From Prolixibacteraceae bacterium UBA1413 (GTDB lineage Bacteria > Bacteroidota > Bacteroidia > Bacteroidales > Prolixibacteraceae), in NCBI GenBank assembly GCA_002304925.1, contig DBPT01000017.1:62001-126000 (forward strand): a DNA stretch of 64,000 nt. Direction: 5' to 3'. Below are positions 32,264 to 41,069 of the stretch, in pieces (the stretch's first letter is position 1; each line of letters starts with the position of its first letter). Below the pieces are notes generated by a model that did not search any database, was not told the origin of the DNA, and saw only the letters and a list, made by a program, of their open reading frames with translations. A program made the translations under genes and the position numbers.

Positions 32264-34399
32264 ATGAACCTGGTTACAGCTTTTTTAGTGGCCCTTCTGG
32301 CCGGAATGGTTTTGATTTCCTTTCTGAAGGGGAAGGGCAAATCGGGTGTGTTCTTCGCTGCAGTTCTCTTGCTGGCAGGCATGTCAGGTGTGCCGGCATG
32401 GCAGGCGCTGTCAGGATCTCCTGTCGAATGGATCTTTCCCGGCAACATGGTAACCGGCGAAATTCCCTTGCGCCTTGACGCGCTGTCAGCTTGGTTTATC
32501 CTTATTATCAACCTCGTGTTCCTGACCGGGGGGATGTATGGAGTGTACTACCTACAAGCCCGTTCCTGCACATCTGACCCCTCCCTGACCTACCCCAATG
32601 GGGAGGGAACCAACTCCCCTCCTTTGGGGGGACCGGGGGAGGTCGTGCATTATCTCTCTTTTCTTCTCCTTTACGCTTCCCTCATTGCCCTCTCCGTCAT
32701 CCAGAACAGCCTGGTCTTTCTCATCGCCTGGGAAATCATGACCCTCTCGGCATTTATGGTCGTCATATACGAACATCGTAAAGCGGAAACCATAAAAGCC
32801 GGCATTAACTTCCTTGTCCAGTCACATGTGTCGGTGCTATTCCTGATGACAGGATTCATATGGGCGGCGGTTCAGACGGGAAGTTACGATTTTGCTTCCC
32901 TGGGACAATTGGAACAGTTGGGAGATTTAAACAACAGCCCTGACAACTCAATTGTTTTCATCATACTATTGTTTTTCATCATCGGTTTCGGAATTAAAGC
33001 CGGTTTTGTACCCTTCCACACCTGGCTGCCCTACGCCCATCCTGCTGCCCCGGCCCACATTTCGGGGATCATGTCGGGGGTGATGATCAAAATCGGCATA
33101 TTCGGTATCTTGAGGATGTTGCTGATCTTGCCGGTAGACTACACGGTTGTTGGTTACCTGTTGCTGGCCATCTCGCTGGTATCAGGCTTGTTCGGGGTGA
33201 TGCAGGCCATCGTGCAGCACAACCTTAAAAAACTGTTGGCTTATCATTCTGTGGAGAACATCGGCATCATCGGACTGGGGATGGGAATCGGATGTATCGG
33301 TCTGGGTATGGACAACCCGCTGATCGCCTCCCTCGGCTTTGCGGGCGCTCTTCTCCACACCCTGAACCATGCGCTTTTCAAATCGCTGCTCTTCTTCGCT
33401 GCCGGCATCGTTTACAAGGCGACACATACACTTGATGTGGAACATCTCGGCGGACTGATCAAAAAGATGCCGCAAACTGCCGCCCTTTTCCTCGTTGCAG
33501 CCATTGCCATTTGCGGGATTCCGCCCTTCAACGGCTTCATCTCGGAATTCATTATCTATTCCGGCTTATACAACTGGATACTCACTGCCCCGCTTGTCCC
33601 CGCCATCATCGCCCTGCTGATGATCCTCGGACTGGTACTCATCGGCGGACTGGCCCTGCTCTGTTTCACCAAAGCCTTTGGAATCGTCTTCCTGGGCTCT
33701 CCCCGGAAAGAACCTGACCATGAGATCAAGGAACCTTCCTTCGGACAGCTCCTGCCGCTCTACTTCACCGGTATCCTCATCGCCGGCATCGGCCTGTTCC
33801 CACAACTCTTCATCCGGATGCTCATGGAACCGGTCACTCTTTTCACGGGAGACACCACTCTTATCCCATCAACTGCACTTTCCGAACTCTCCGGCGTCCT
33901 CCGTTCCGTATCGTTTGCGGTATGGGGAGTGGTGCTGGTGACACTGGTAGTCTTTGCAATCCGGAGGGTAGCCATAAAAAATAACAAATCCGCAATCGAA
34001 TCGTCCGCCATCCGCAATCCGCCATCCGCCCTCCCAACATGGGGTTGCGGTTACACGGGCTCATCCCCGAAGCTCCAATACACGGCCAGCTCTTTCGTCA
34101 GGAGCTACCGCAAACTGGCCGCACCCGCACTCCTGATCCGTCAGCACAGGAAGGAGGTGAGCGGTATCTTCCCCACCGGCGGGGCTTACGAATCGCATGC
34201 TTACGACAAGGTGGAGAAATGGCTGATCGATAAACCTGTCACAGCATTGCAATCCTTCATGAGTCGCTTCCTCTTCTTCCAGAACGGGAGGCTCCAATCT
34301 TACCTTCTGTATGGCATTCTGTTCATCATTGCCCTGATCTTCATCCCGGTGATCTGGGAGCAACTGGTCTGGTTATTTGATTTCCTCAAAAACCTCTGA
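32264..34399 (+). CDS. HyfB-like antiporter-type membrane subunit (NuoL/M family)
   Basis: 711 residues with about 15 membrane segments. It is the HyfB/HycC-type relative of complex I proton-pumping subunits: LVFLIAWEIMTLSAFMVVIY carries the conserved glutamate, HTWLPYAHPAAPAHISGIMS and the later KLLAYHSVENIGII, HTLNHALFKSLLFF blocks hold the lysine/histidine channel residues. First gene of a six-gene operon (hyfB-C-E-F-G-I order). Two inserts are odd: residues about 101-127 (SCTSDPSLTYPNGEGT...) are encoded by a 58-base palindromic element, and residues about 575-590 by a heptanucleotide repeat. Both lie in loops and keep the frame, so the protein is probably functional but longer than usual. 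Confidence 0.9.
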   Translation: MNLVTAFLVALLAGMVLISFLKGKGKSGVFFAAVLLLAGMSGVPAWQALSGSPVEWIFPGNMVTGEIPLRLDALSAWFILIINLVFLTGGMYGVYYLQARSCTSDPSLTYPNGEGTNSPPLGGPGEVVHYLSFLLLYASLIALSVIQNSLVFLIAWEIMTLSAFMVVIYEHRKAETIKAGINFLVQSHVSVLFLMTGFIWAAVQTGSYDFASLGQLEQLGDLNNSPDNSIVFIILLFFIIGFGIKAGFVPFHTWLPYAHPAAPAHISGIMSGVMIKIGIFGILRMLLILPVDYTVVGYLLLAISLVSGLFGVMQAIVQHNLKKLLAYHSVENIGIIGLGMGIGCIGLGMDNPLIASLGFAGALLHTLNHALFKSLLFFAAGIVYKATHTLDVEHLGGLIKKMPQTAALFLVAAIAICGIPPFNGFISEFIIYSGLYNWILTAPLVPAIIALLMILGLVLIGGLALLCFTKAFGIVFLGSPRKEPDHEIKEPSFGQLLPLYFTGILIAGIGLFPQLFIRMLMEPVTLFTGDTTLIPSTALSELSGVLRSVSFAVWGVVLVTLVVFAIRRVAIKNNKSAIESSAIRNPPSALPTWGCGYTGSSPKLQYTASSFVRSYRKLAAPALLIRQHRKEVSGIFPTGGAYESHAYDKVEKWLIDKPVTALQSFMSRFLFFQNGRLQSYLLYGILFIIALIFIPVIWEQLVWLFDFLKNL
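32587..32644. repeat. 58-bp GC-rich palindromic element translated within hyfB
   Basis: GACCTACCCC at the left end is the inverted complement of GGGGGAGGTC at the right end (9 of 10). Inside are smaller hairpins, CCCCAATGGGG and CCCCTCCTTTGGGG. Such elements normally lie between genes in Bacteroidota; here it encodes an in-frame loop of low complexity between two membrane helices. Confidence 0.65.
33988..34031 (+). repeat. Heptanucleotide repeat within hyfB
   Basis: Units ATCCGCA and ATCCGCC recur about six times in degenerate form, giving the odd protein segment SAIESSAIRNPPSALPT. Seven is not a multiple of three, so loss or gain of one unit would shift the frame. Confidence 0.6.
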
Positions 34400-34401
34400 G
34401 T

Positions 34402-35307
34402 ATGCTGAGTTTTTTACTGATCGTTATAGCTGCGCTTTTCTTCACGGGGATCATCAACCGCACAAAGAGCATCTTCTCTGGAAGGAAAGGGCCCGGCATC
34501 TTCCAGCCGTTGAAGGACGTCATGCGCCTCTTCCGGAAGGAGAGTATTTACAGCGACACAACCAGCTTCATTTTCCGCCTGGCTCCCTCCGTTTATTTTT
34601 CCTCGGTGGTTATGGCCATGTTGGTGGTGCCGTTTGGACAAAGCAAAGGCCTCATCAGTTTCAGTGGCGACTTCATTTTCTTTGCCTATGTGCTGGCTTT
34701 GGGCAAGTTTTTTAACATCATCGGCGCCCTGGATACCGGGAGCAGTTTCGAGGGAATGGGCGCCAGCCGGGAAGCCCTCTACTCCATGTTTGCGGAGCCG
34801 GCTTTTTTCGTGCTGATCGGCTCCCTGGCCCTCCTTACCGGCTATACTTCCTTTCATGAGATCTTTGCCGCCTTCCACCTCGGCTCACCCATCAGCTATG
34901 CACTGGCAGTGCTGGCGGCCTTTGTGATTGGAATGCTCATGATGATCGAAAACAGCCGGATGCCCTTTGACGACCCGAAGACCCACCTTGAGTTGACCAT
35001 GGTCCACGAGGTGATGATCCTTGATTACAGCGGCTTTGACCTGGGACTGATCCTCAGTGCCGGAATGCTGAAGTTCGCGGTCTACGGGGCCATGATTGTC
35101 AACCTCTTCATTGGTATCTTCCCTTACCAGTATGCCATTCCGATGTTTTTCGCCATCCAGGCCGGAGCAGCCATCATCACCGGCGGTATCGAGTCATTCA
35201 TGGCCCGCTTCCGGATGAGCCACAATGTGCAGTTTATCTTTGCACTGACCTCGGTGAGCCTGCTGATATTCTTCGGGGCACTGCTTATTTTGGGGAAGTT
35301 CTCTTAA
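34402..35307 (+). CDS. HyfC-like membrane subunit (NuoH family)
   Basis: 301 residues with about eight membrane segments. The cytoplasmic loop signature GRKGPGIFQPLKDVMRLFRK near the start and the block ENSRMPFDDPKTHLELTMVH with the following EVMILDYSG mark the NuoH/HyfC/EchB family. This subunit joins the soluble redox arm to the membrane arm and forms part of the quinone-like cavity and first proton path. The conserved acidic residues (D, E in MPFDDPKTHLE) are kept. It starts 2 bases after hyfB and is certainly in the same operon. Confidence 0.93.
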   Translation: MLSFLLIVIAALFFTGIINRTKSIFSGRKGPGIFQPLKDVMRLFRKESIYSDTTSFIFRLAPSVYFSSVVMAMLVVPFGQSKGLISFSGDFIFFAYVLALGKFFNIIGALDTGSSFEGMGASREALYSMFAEPAFFVLIGSLALLTGYTSFHEIFAAFHLGSPISYALAVLAAFVIGMLMMIENSRMPFDDPKTHLELTMVHEVMILDYSGFDLGLILSAGMLKFAVYGAMIVNLFIGIFPYQYAIPMFFAIQAGAAIITGGIESFMARFRMSHNVQFIFALTSVSLLIFFGALLILGKFS

Positions 35308-35330
35308 ACTGAAAATATTAGCATGGTGCA

Positions 35331-35960
35331 ATGATAAACATCGTCCTGATAACACTCCTTATTTCCCTCTTTTATGTGGCAATTGCCAACCGGCTGCTCA
35401 CATACATCAAAGTACTGGCTTTCCAGGGGATCCTGTTGTTTGTGGTGGCTTTCATTCAGTTGAATGAGATCAACCCCCTCAACCTGGTACTGATCCTGAT
35501 GGAAACCATCATTTTCAAGTCGGTGGCTGTACCTTTGGTGCTGGCCTGGCTGCTGAAGCGAAACAAGATAACCCGGGAAGCAGAGCCTTTCCTGCCGAGT
35601 TTCCTGTCGCTGCTCATCGTGACAGCCATTGTTGTGATGACCATCCTGCTGGTTAACAGCATTGAAGATTCCCGCATGGACAGGATCTTCTTCGTGGTGG
35701 CCCTCTCGTCGCTCTTCACCGGTATATACATCATTATTTCCCGGCGGAAGATCATCACCCACGTGATGGGTTACCTGATCATTGAGAACGGCGTTTTCAT
35801 CCTTTCGCTCGCCCTTGGAAGCGAAATGCCCATGCTGGTCAACATCGGGATCATGATGGACATCTTTGTCAGCGTCCTGGTACTCGGCATTTTTGCCAAC
35901 CGGATCGGCGATACCTTCGAGGAGATGAGCGTAGACCACTTAACCAGCTTAAAAGACTGA
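35331..35960 (+). CDS. HyfE-like membrane subunit (NuoK-related)
   Basis: 209 residues and about six membrane segments. It matches HyfE, which joins a NuoK-like core to extra helices: ANRLLTYIKVLAFQGILLFV, IIFKSVAVPLVLAWLLKR and the C-terminal MGYLIIENGVFILSLALGSE, which has the conserved membrane glutamates. It ends IFANRIGDTFEEMSVDHLT. It lies 23 bases after hyfC and 5 bases before hyfF. HyfE subunits are diagnostic of hydrogenase-4, formate hydrogenlyase-2 and Ehr-type complexes rather than complex I. Confidence 0.92.
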   Translation: MINIVLITLLISLFYVAIANRLLTYIKVLAFQGILLFVVAFIQLNEINPLNLVLILMETIIFKSVAVPLVLAWLLKRNKITREAEPFLPSFLSLLIVTAIVVMTILLVNSIEDSRMDRIFFVVALSSLFTGIYIIISRRKIITHVMGYLIIENGVFILSLALGSEMPMLVNIGIMMDIFVSVLVLGIFANRIGDTFEEMSVDHLTSLKD

Positions 35961-35965
35961 CCGGC

Positions 35966-37396
35966 ATGTTTATCCTCTACCTGATCCTGATCGTTCTGCT
36001 TGCTGCGGGTCTCTTTTTCATCCGCAACCGGAAATTCAGAACCGGACTTTTGGGCTTGTTCCTTGTGCTCCAGACCATACTGCCGGTTTATGGCTTTCTG
36101 AATCTCAACACCCCGGAAGCCGGCGGATACTTCAGCTACGACCCGCTGGGGATCATCCTGCTGGCCGTGCTGACCATTCTGAGCTACACCACCGTTCTTC
36201 ACAGTTGGAGCTACCTGCAGCACCGCGGCGACAGCGACCGGAACCAGCGACTTTACTTTGCAGCCCTGGTCCTGCTGATCGGAGCCATGACCAGTGTCTA
36301 TCTGGCAGCTTCGTTGGGCATCATGTGGGTGCTGATTGAGATCACCACCCTGAGCGTGGCTGCACTGATCTACCATGAACGGACCCACCTATCGCTCGAA
36401 GCGACCTGGAAATATGTGTTTGTCTGCACCATCGGCATCACCTTTGCCTTCGTGGGGATCGTCTTCCTCGGCAAAGCGCTGCAGGAGGGCGGCTCGGTCA
36501 ACCTGGCCTTCAGCGATATCCCCCGGCATCTTGAGAATGTGAATTCCTTCTGGCTGAAACTGGCCTTCATCTTCATGCTCGTGGGCTTCAGTACAAAAAT
36601 GGGTTTGTTCCCCATGCACACGATCACCGTCGATGCCCACACTGTGGCGCCACCACCGGTCAGCGCCTTCATCTCCACCACCCTGATGAATGCAGGCTTC
36701 GTCGCCATCTTCCGGACTTATGCCCTCATGGCCTATACCCCCATCCTGGAGTGGATGAACAACATCCTCCTCTGGAGCGGTGCATTGTCCATTTTCGTAT
36801 CAGCCGTTTATATTCTGAAAGTAAACCACCTGAAACGGATGTTCGCCTATTCGACCCTGGAACATATGGGCATCACCGCCATAGGACTGGCTTCGGGGGG
36901 GATCGGCTATTTTGCTGCCATCCTGCACATCACCCTCCACTCTTTCGTCAAGGCCAGCGTCTTCTACCAGATCGATCAGGTCCACCGGATCTTCAACACA
37001 TACATCCTCCGTAAAACAGGCAGCTATTTCAACCGCAACCTGGCCGGGGCACTGGTTATGCTGTTGGTACTGGTCAGCATCACAGCCATACCCCCCTCAG
37101 GGATGTTTATCAGCGAATTCCTTGTTTTTATGGCATTGTTTCAGTCGGGGAATCTCATCGCTTTCATCCTGATCATGATCCTGCTTACGGTAGTCATCTA
37201 TGCATTGGGCAGGAGCATTCTTCCCATGCTGTTCCTGCCTCCGCCTGCAACGGAAATAAACAACGACGTGACCATTAAACCTCAAGAGTCGGTCAGCCAG
37301 TTTATTCTCCTGCTCCTCGCCATTTTCCTGGCCTACAATCCGCCGCCGGCATTTGTGAAAATGATCAATGACGCAATCCTGCAACTCCCCGGATAA
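35966..37396 (+). CDS. HyfF-like antiporter-type membrane subunit (NuoN/M family)
   Basis: 476 residues and about 13 membrane segments. Proton-channel features are kept: GIMWVLIEITTLSVAALIYH (membrane glutamate), GFSTKMGLFPMHTITVDAHT (lysine) with VAPPPVSAFIS following, and HLKRMFAYSTLEHMGITAIG (lysine and histidine), then HITLHSFVKASVFY. With hyfB this gives the complex two antiporter-like subunits; the third (HyfD) is missing from the operon. The stop codon is immediately followed by the ATG of the next gene (37397). Confidence 0.93.
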   Translation: MFILYLILIVLLAAGLFFIRNRKFRTGLLGLFLVLQTILPVYGFLNLNTPEAGGYFSYDPLGIILLAVLTILSYTTVLHSWSYLQHRGDSDRNQRLYFAALVLLIGAMTSVYLAASLGIMWVLIEITTLSVAALIYHERTHLSLEATWKYVFVCTIGITFAFVGIVFLGKALQEGGSVNLAFSDIPRHLENVNSFWLKLAFIFMLVGFSTKMGLFPMHTITVDAHTVAPPPVSAFISTTLMNAGFVAIFRTYALMAYTPILEWMNNILLWSGALSIFVSAVYILKVNHLKRMFAYSTLEHMGITAIGLASGGIGYFAAILHITLHSFVKASVFYQIDQVHRIFNTYILRKTGSYFNRNLAGALVMLLVLVSITAIPPSGMFISEFLVFMALFQSGNLIAFILIMILLTVVIYALGRSILPMLFLPPPATEINNDVTIKPQESVSQFILLLLAIFLAYNPPPAFVKMINDAILQLPG

Positions 37397-38896
37397 ATGG
37401 AATACGCAATTATACATAACAACGCATTGATTCACCTGGATGAGATTCCCAAGCTGAATTACGATGCTTTTTTTGAACTGAATACCGGGCTGGTCAGGGA
37501 TCACCCGGAACGGCACTGTGTGAGTTATTTCGGATACCGTTCGGATAACTCCCTCCGTCTGATCTGCTGCATAGCCGATGACAACAGCTGTGAAATATTT
37601 GTATCGTCCTGTCAGGTCTCTTGCCGGCAGCAACTGGAGGCGATGACTTCACGGGCACTCTGTTTTGAAAGGTATGAAAGGGAAATCCATGAAAACTTCG
37701 GAATCGCCTATCTGAACCATCCCTGGCTGAAACCGGTGAGGTATCCCTTTAACCGTGCCGACCGGTCACAGGCCATTGCCGGCTACCCCTTTTATGCGAT
37801 CGACAGTGACGAACTGCATGAGGTGGGTGTCGGACCGATTCATGCCGGGGTCATTGAACCGGGCCATTTCCGCTTTATCTGCAAGGGTGAGCAGATCCTG
37901 CATCTCGAAATCCAGCTGGGGTATCAGCACCGGGGTGTCGAAGAACTCTTTTTGCGACGGAAGAAGCTGCTGCAACGGGTTACCCTGGCAGAAAATATCG
38001 CCGGGGATACGGTGGCGGGGCATACCGTTGCTTTTTCGCAGGTGTGGGAAAGTCTTTCCGGCATGGAAATTCCCCGGGATATCCTGTTCAGCAGGACCCT
38101 GGCGCTGGAGCTGGAGCGGATGGCCATCCACACCGGTGACCTGGCGGCCCTCTGTACCGATGTGGCCTACCAACTGGGAAATGCGGTGTATGGCCGCTTA
38201 CGGACACCCCTGGTAAACTTTTTCCAGGAGTGGGGTGGAAACCGGTTGGCGAAAGGCCTCATCAGGCCGGGGAGAAATACCTTTCCCTTCACGGAACAGC
38301 TGGCCTCCCGGTTGAAAACAGTGCTTGACACATACGAACCCGATTTCGAGGAGATGAGCCGCATGCTATTCCGCCTGCCCGGCACCCTGTCTCGCTTTGA
38401 ACGGACGGGCGTCGTTTCAACCGAAGACCTCCTCTCCATCGGCGCGGTGGGGATGTCGGCACGCATGGGCGGACTGAACAGGGATATCCGCAGTTCCCAT
38501 CCCTCTCTGCTCTATGAAACCCTCGGCCACCAACCGGTAATCAAACACCATGGCGATGTGTTATCGAGGGTTCTCCTGCGCAGGGATGAAATCAGGCAGT
38601 CGATGCAATATTTGCGGCAGCTGATTCAGCAGGTTCCGGCGGTATCTCCGGAAACTGAGGTGCCTGTGTCGCTGCAGCCCGGAATGTTCGCCCTTTCCCT
38701 GGTGGAAGGGTGGCGCGGCGAGATCTGTCATTGTGCCATTACCCGCCCCGACGGGGAATTGGCGCATTATAAGATCAAGGATCCCTCCTTCCACAACTGG
38801 ATGGCCTTGGCCCTCTCGGTGCGCAACAACGAAATCTCGGACTTCCCGATCTGCAACAAAAGCTTTAATCTTTCATACTGCGGTCATGATCTGTAG
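37397..38896 (+). CDS. HyfG-like large subunit (NuoC+NuoD fusion) lacking [NiFe] ligands
   Basis: 499 residues. Residues 1-115 are a NuoC-like domain (ENFGIAYLNHPWLKPVRYPF) and 140-499 a NuoD/hydrogenase-large-subunit domain with VGPIHAGVIEPGHFRF (145-160) and LGYQHRGVEELF (174-185). In hydrogenases two CxxC motifs bind Ni-Fe. Here the first site, normally RICGIC, is LAENIAGDTV (197-206) with no cysteine. The second, normally DPCxxC, is NLSYCG (491-496): the ligand positions are Ser493 and Gly496, with a lone Cys495 out of register. The protein therefore cannot hold a standard [NiFe] site and resembles the large subunit of Ehr complexes. The rest is well conserved and uninterrupted, so this is a specialised protein rather than a pseudogene. 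Confidence 0.88.
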   Translation: MEYAIIHNNALIHLDEIPKLNYDAFFELNTGLVRDHPERHCVSYFGYRSDNSLRLICCIADDNSCEIFVSSCQVSCRQQLEAMTSRALCFERYEREIHENFGIAYLNHPWLKPVRYPFNRADRSQAIAGYPFYAIDSDELHEVGVGPIHAGVIEPGHFRFICKGEQILHLEIQLGYQHRGVEELFLRRKKLLQRVTLAENIAGDTVAGHTVAFSQVWESLSGMEIPRDILFSRTLALELERMAIHTGDLAALCTDVAYQLGNAVYGRLRTPLVNFFQEWGGNRLAKGLIRPGRNTFPFTEQLASRLKTVLDTYEPDFEEMSRMLFRLPGTLSRFERTGVVSTEDLLSIGAVGMSARMGGLNRDIRSSHPSLLYETLGHQPVIKHHGDVLSRVLLRRDEIRQSMQYLRQLIQQVPAVSPETEVPVSLQPGMFALSLVEGWRGEICHCAITRPDGELAHYKIKDPSFHNWMALALSVRNNEISDFPICNKSFNLSYCGHDL

Positions 38897-38907
38897 TCTC
38901 TTTATCT

Positions 38908-38946
38908 TAATCTCAACCTTAACCTCAACCTCAACCTCAACCTCAG
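38908..38946 (+). repeat. Hexanucleotide array (CAACCT)n between hyfG and hyfI
   Basis: TAATCT-CAACCT-TAACCT followed by three more CAACCT units and CAG. It fills the gap between the hyfG stop and the hyfI start. The same TAATCT...CAG frame is seen at 8599-8619 and 52178-52246. Confidence 0.8.
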
Positions 38947-38950
38947 TGTG

Positions 38951-39700
38951 ATGCTTGACAATCTGAAAATATTGCTTCATCAGGGGAAGCAATTCATTCC
39001 TGATGTGACTTCCGCTGAAGTGCCGGGGGTTTTCCGGGGCCGCCCGGTCATCAGTGCCGTTGCCGCCGACGGTGAAAAGCTGGCGGAATTGTGCCCCACG
39101 GGAGCCATCACCTCCTCTCCGGTGACCCTTGACCTGGGGCGTTGCACCTTCTGCGGGGAGTGCGCCCGTCAGTTTCCTGAAAAGATCCGGTTCACCAAAG
39201 ATTACAAACTGGCCTCCAATGACCGCAACAGGCTGATCATCTGGGAAGGCGTGGATACACCCGTTGTGGTCGACCCTGACCGGGTGCGGAAAGAGGTCAG
39301 GAACGTTCTGGGAAAATCGATGAAGCTCCGGCAGGTCTCGGCAGCTGGTGACAACAGCGCGGAGTGGGAGCTGAATGCCGCCAATAACGTGCAGTTTGAC
39401 ATGGGCCGTTTCGGAATCGAATTTGTTGCATCGCCACGCCATGCCGATGGGGTGGTGATCACGGGGCCTGTTTCCGAGAATATGGCGGAGCCCCTGCAGA
39501 TCTGTTACGATGCAGTACCGGCGCCCAAAGTGGTGGTGCTGGCGGGTACTGACGCCATCAGCGGCGGTATTTTCGAAGATTCGCCGGCCCTCGAGAGGAG
39601 GTTTTTGGACAAATATCCCGTTGACCTGTACATCCCTGGAAATCCGCCCCATCCGCTGACTATCATCAACGGACTTCTGGACCTGACGCGAAAAGGGTGA
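38951..39700 (+). CDS. HyfI/NuoB-like small subunit with ferredoxin domain, lacking N2-cluster ligands
   Basis: 249 residues from the ATG at 38951 (a GTG one codon earlier is possible). Residues 1-85 are a ferredoxin-like domain: Cys48 (LCPTGAI) with Cys65, Cys68, Cys71 (RCTFCGEC) can bind one [4Fe-4S] cluster; the Cys needed for a second is Phe75 (RQFP). Residues 120-249 follow the NuoB/HyfI fold (RFGIEFVASPRHADGVVITG, SGGIF, PGNPPHP). The four cysteines that bind the proximal cluster (N2 in complex I) are replaced by Asp134, Ala137, Asp201 and Asn231. Their frames are kept, so the substitutions are certain. The protein joins HyfH- and HyfI-type functions. With hyfG it shows that the catalytic core has changed altogether. 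Confidence 0.88.
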   Translation: MLDNLKILLHQGKQFIPDVTSAEVPGVFRGRPVISAVAADGEKLAELCPTGAITSSPVTLDLGRCTFCGECARQFPEKIRFTKDYKLASNDRNRLIIWEGVDTPVVVDPDRVRKEVRNVLGKSMKLRQVSAAGDNSAEWELNAANNVQFDMGRFGIEFVASPRHADGVVITGPVSENMAEPLQICYDAVPAPKVVVLAGTDAISGGIFEDSPALERRFLDKYPVDLYIPGNPPHPLTIINGLLDLTRKG

Positions 39701-39762
39701 CCGCTCCTTTTTGTCCGACACTTTTTGCCCGACAATAAATAAACGCCTCATAACTTGAACTT

Positions 39763-41001
39763 ATGCGCAGAATTGCATATCCCCTGATCATTCTGGCCGG
39801 CATGCTCATCGCCTCCTGTGAGCCGGAGGTGGCGCAATGGCGTGGGCCCGGCCGCGACGGTAAATATCCCGCCAGGAACTTATTGAAGGAATGGCCTGAA
39901 GGAGGACCCCGGAAGATCTGGTCATTCGACGGCATCGGTTCGGGAATGGGAAGTCCGGTAGTAGCGCGCAACAGGATTTATGTGACCGGCATCCCCGACA
40001 CCCTTGCCGGGACTGGCAGGTTGACCGTTCTCGACTTGCAGGGGAACCTCCTTTGGAGAAAGGATTACGGAGCGGATTTCACCGCCCTCTTTGCCGGAGC
40101 CCGCTCCACTCCGCTGGTCGTGGGCCGACTGGTATACCTGGAAAGCGGAAACGGGAAAATCTACTGTCTCAATGCCAACACCGGCGAAGAAGTGTGGTCG
40201 GCCGACTTTTTCGAAGATTTCCAGGCCGACTCGGTCCAGTTTGGCTTTTCGGAATCGCTGCTTGCCGACGGCGACCGTCTCTTTTGCACGCCGGGCGGAA
40301 AAACCAACAACATGGTAGCCCTTGACCGCTTTACCGGTAAGAAAATTTGGGCCTCGGAAGGCTACGGCGAACAGGCCACCTATTCATCACCCGTCATTTT
40401 TAATCACTACGGCCGGAAGATCATCGTGAACCTCACCGCCTCTTCCATCCTCGGCATAGATGCCGAAAACGGCTCCCTTCTGTGGCGCATTCACCAGTTT
40501 CAGGATAACAAGATCCACGCCAATACCCCTGTGTATGACGAAGGAAAAGTGCTGATAGCCAGTGCGTCACGGAAAGACAGTTCCGGATTGGTGATGCTGG
40601 AACTCTCTTCCGACGGCACCGACGCCAAAATCCTCTGGCGAAACAAAAGCGTGATCAACCTCTCGGGCGGCGCCATCGTAAAGGACAGCTCCGTTTACAT
40701 GTCGGCCTATATACAGCCCCGGTGGTACTGTATTGACAAAAAGACAGGGGAGATCCGGCATACTTCCACGGAATTGGGGGGAGGGGTGATCCTTTACGCC
40801 GACGGGATGTTTTACATCTATACTGAACGGAACGGTGAAATCGCCCTGGTGGATGCCTCACCGGAATATTTCAGGGTGAAGGGAAAAATTACGCTTCCCC
40901 TTTCTCCTGCGGAACACTGGGCCCATCCGGTGATCAGCCACGGAATGCTCCTGGTGAGGAACGGGAACAGCCTGATGGCCTTTGATATCACGGATAATTG
41001 A
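39763..41001 (+). CDS. PQQ-like beta-propeller lipoprotein
   Basis: 412 residues. Signal peptide with lipobox LIASC (Cys19), so a lipoprotein. The first block QWRGPGRDGKYPARNLLKEW and repeated strands such as VYLESGNGKIYCLNANTGEE and MVALDRFTGKKIWASEGYG are typical of the PQQ-like (BamB-like) eight-bladed propeller widespread in Bacteroidota. There is no quinoprotein dehydrogenase active site, so it is probably a binding or scaffold protein. It begins 62 bases after hyfI in the same direction; cotranscription is possible, a functional link unproven. Confidence 0.88.
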   Translation: MRRIAYPLIILAGMLIASCEPEVAQWRGPGRDGKYPARNLLKEWPEGGPRKIWSFDGIGSGMGSPVVARNRIYVTGIPDTLAGTGRLTVLDLQGNLLWRKDYGADFTALFAGARSTPLVVGRLVYLESGNGKIYCLNANTGEEVWSADFFEDFQADSVQFGFSESLLADGDRLFCTPGGKTNNMVALDRFTGKKIWASEGYGEQATYSSPVIFNHYGRKIIVNLTASSILGIDAENGSLLWRIHQFQDNKIHANTPVYDEGKVLIASASRKDSSGLVMLELSSDGTDAKILWRNKSVINLSGGAIVKDSSVYMSAYIQPRWYCIDKKTGEIRHTSTELGGGVILYADGMFYIYTERNGEIALVDASPEYFRVKGKITLPLSPAEHWAHPVISHGMLLVRNGNSLMAFDITDN

Positions 41002-41069
41002 GAGAAACCGTATCGTCAGGGCTTTCTGACAGCAATAGCCGGAAAGGGGAACTTCCGGGAACGGAATCT

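Noticed and set aside
37397..38896. Reading the large subunit as an active [NiFe] hydrogenase
   Set aside because: Neither CxxC pair is present; the positional replacements were checked against the typical RICGIC and DPCxxC motifs.
38908..38946. CRISPR-like array
   Set aside because: The 6-base units have no spacers; this is a simple-sequence repeat.
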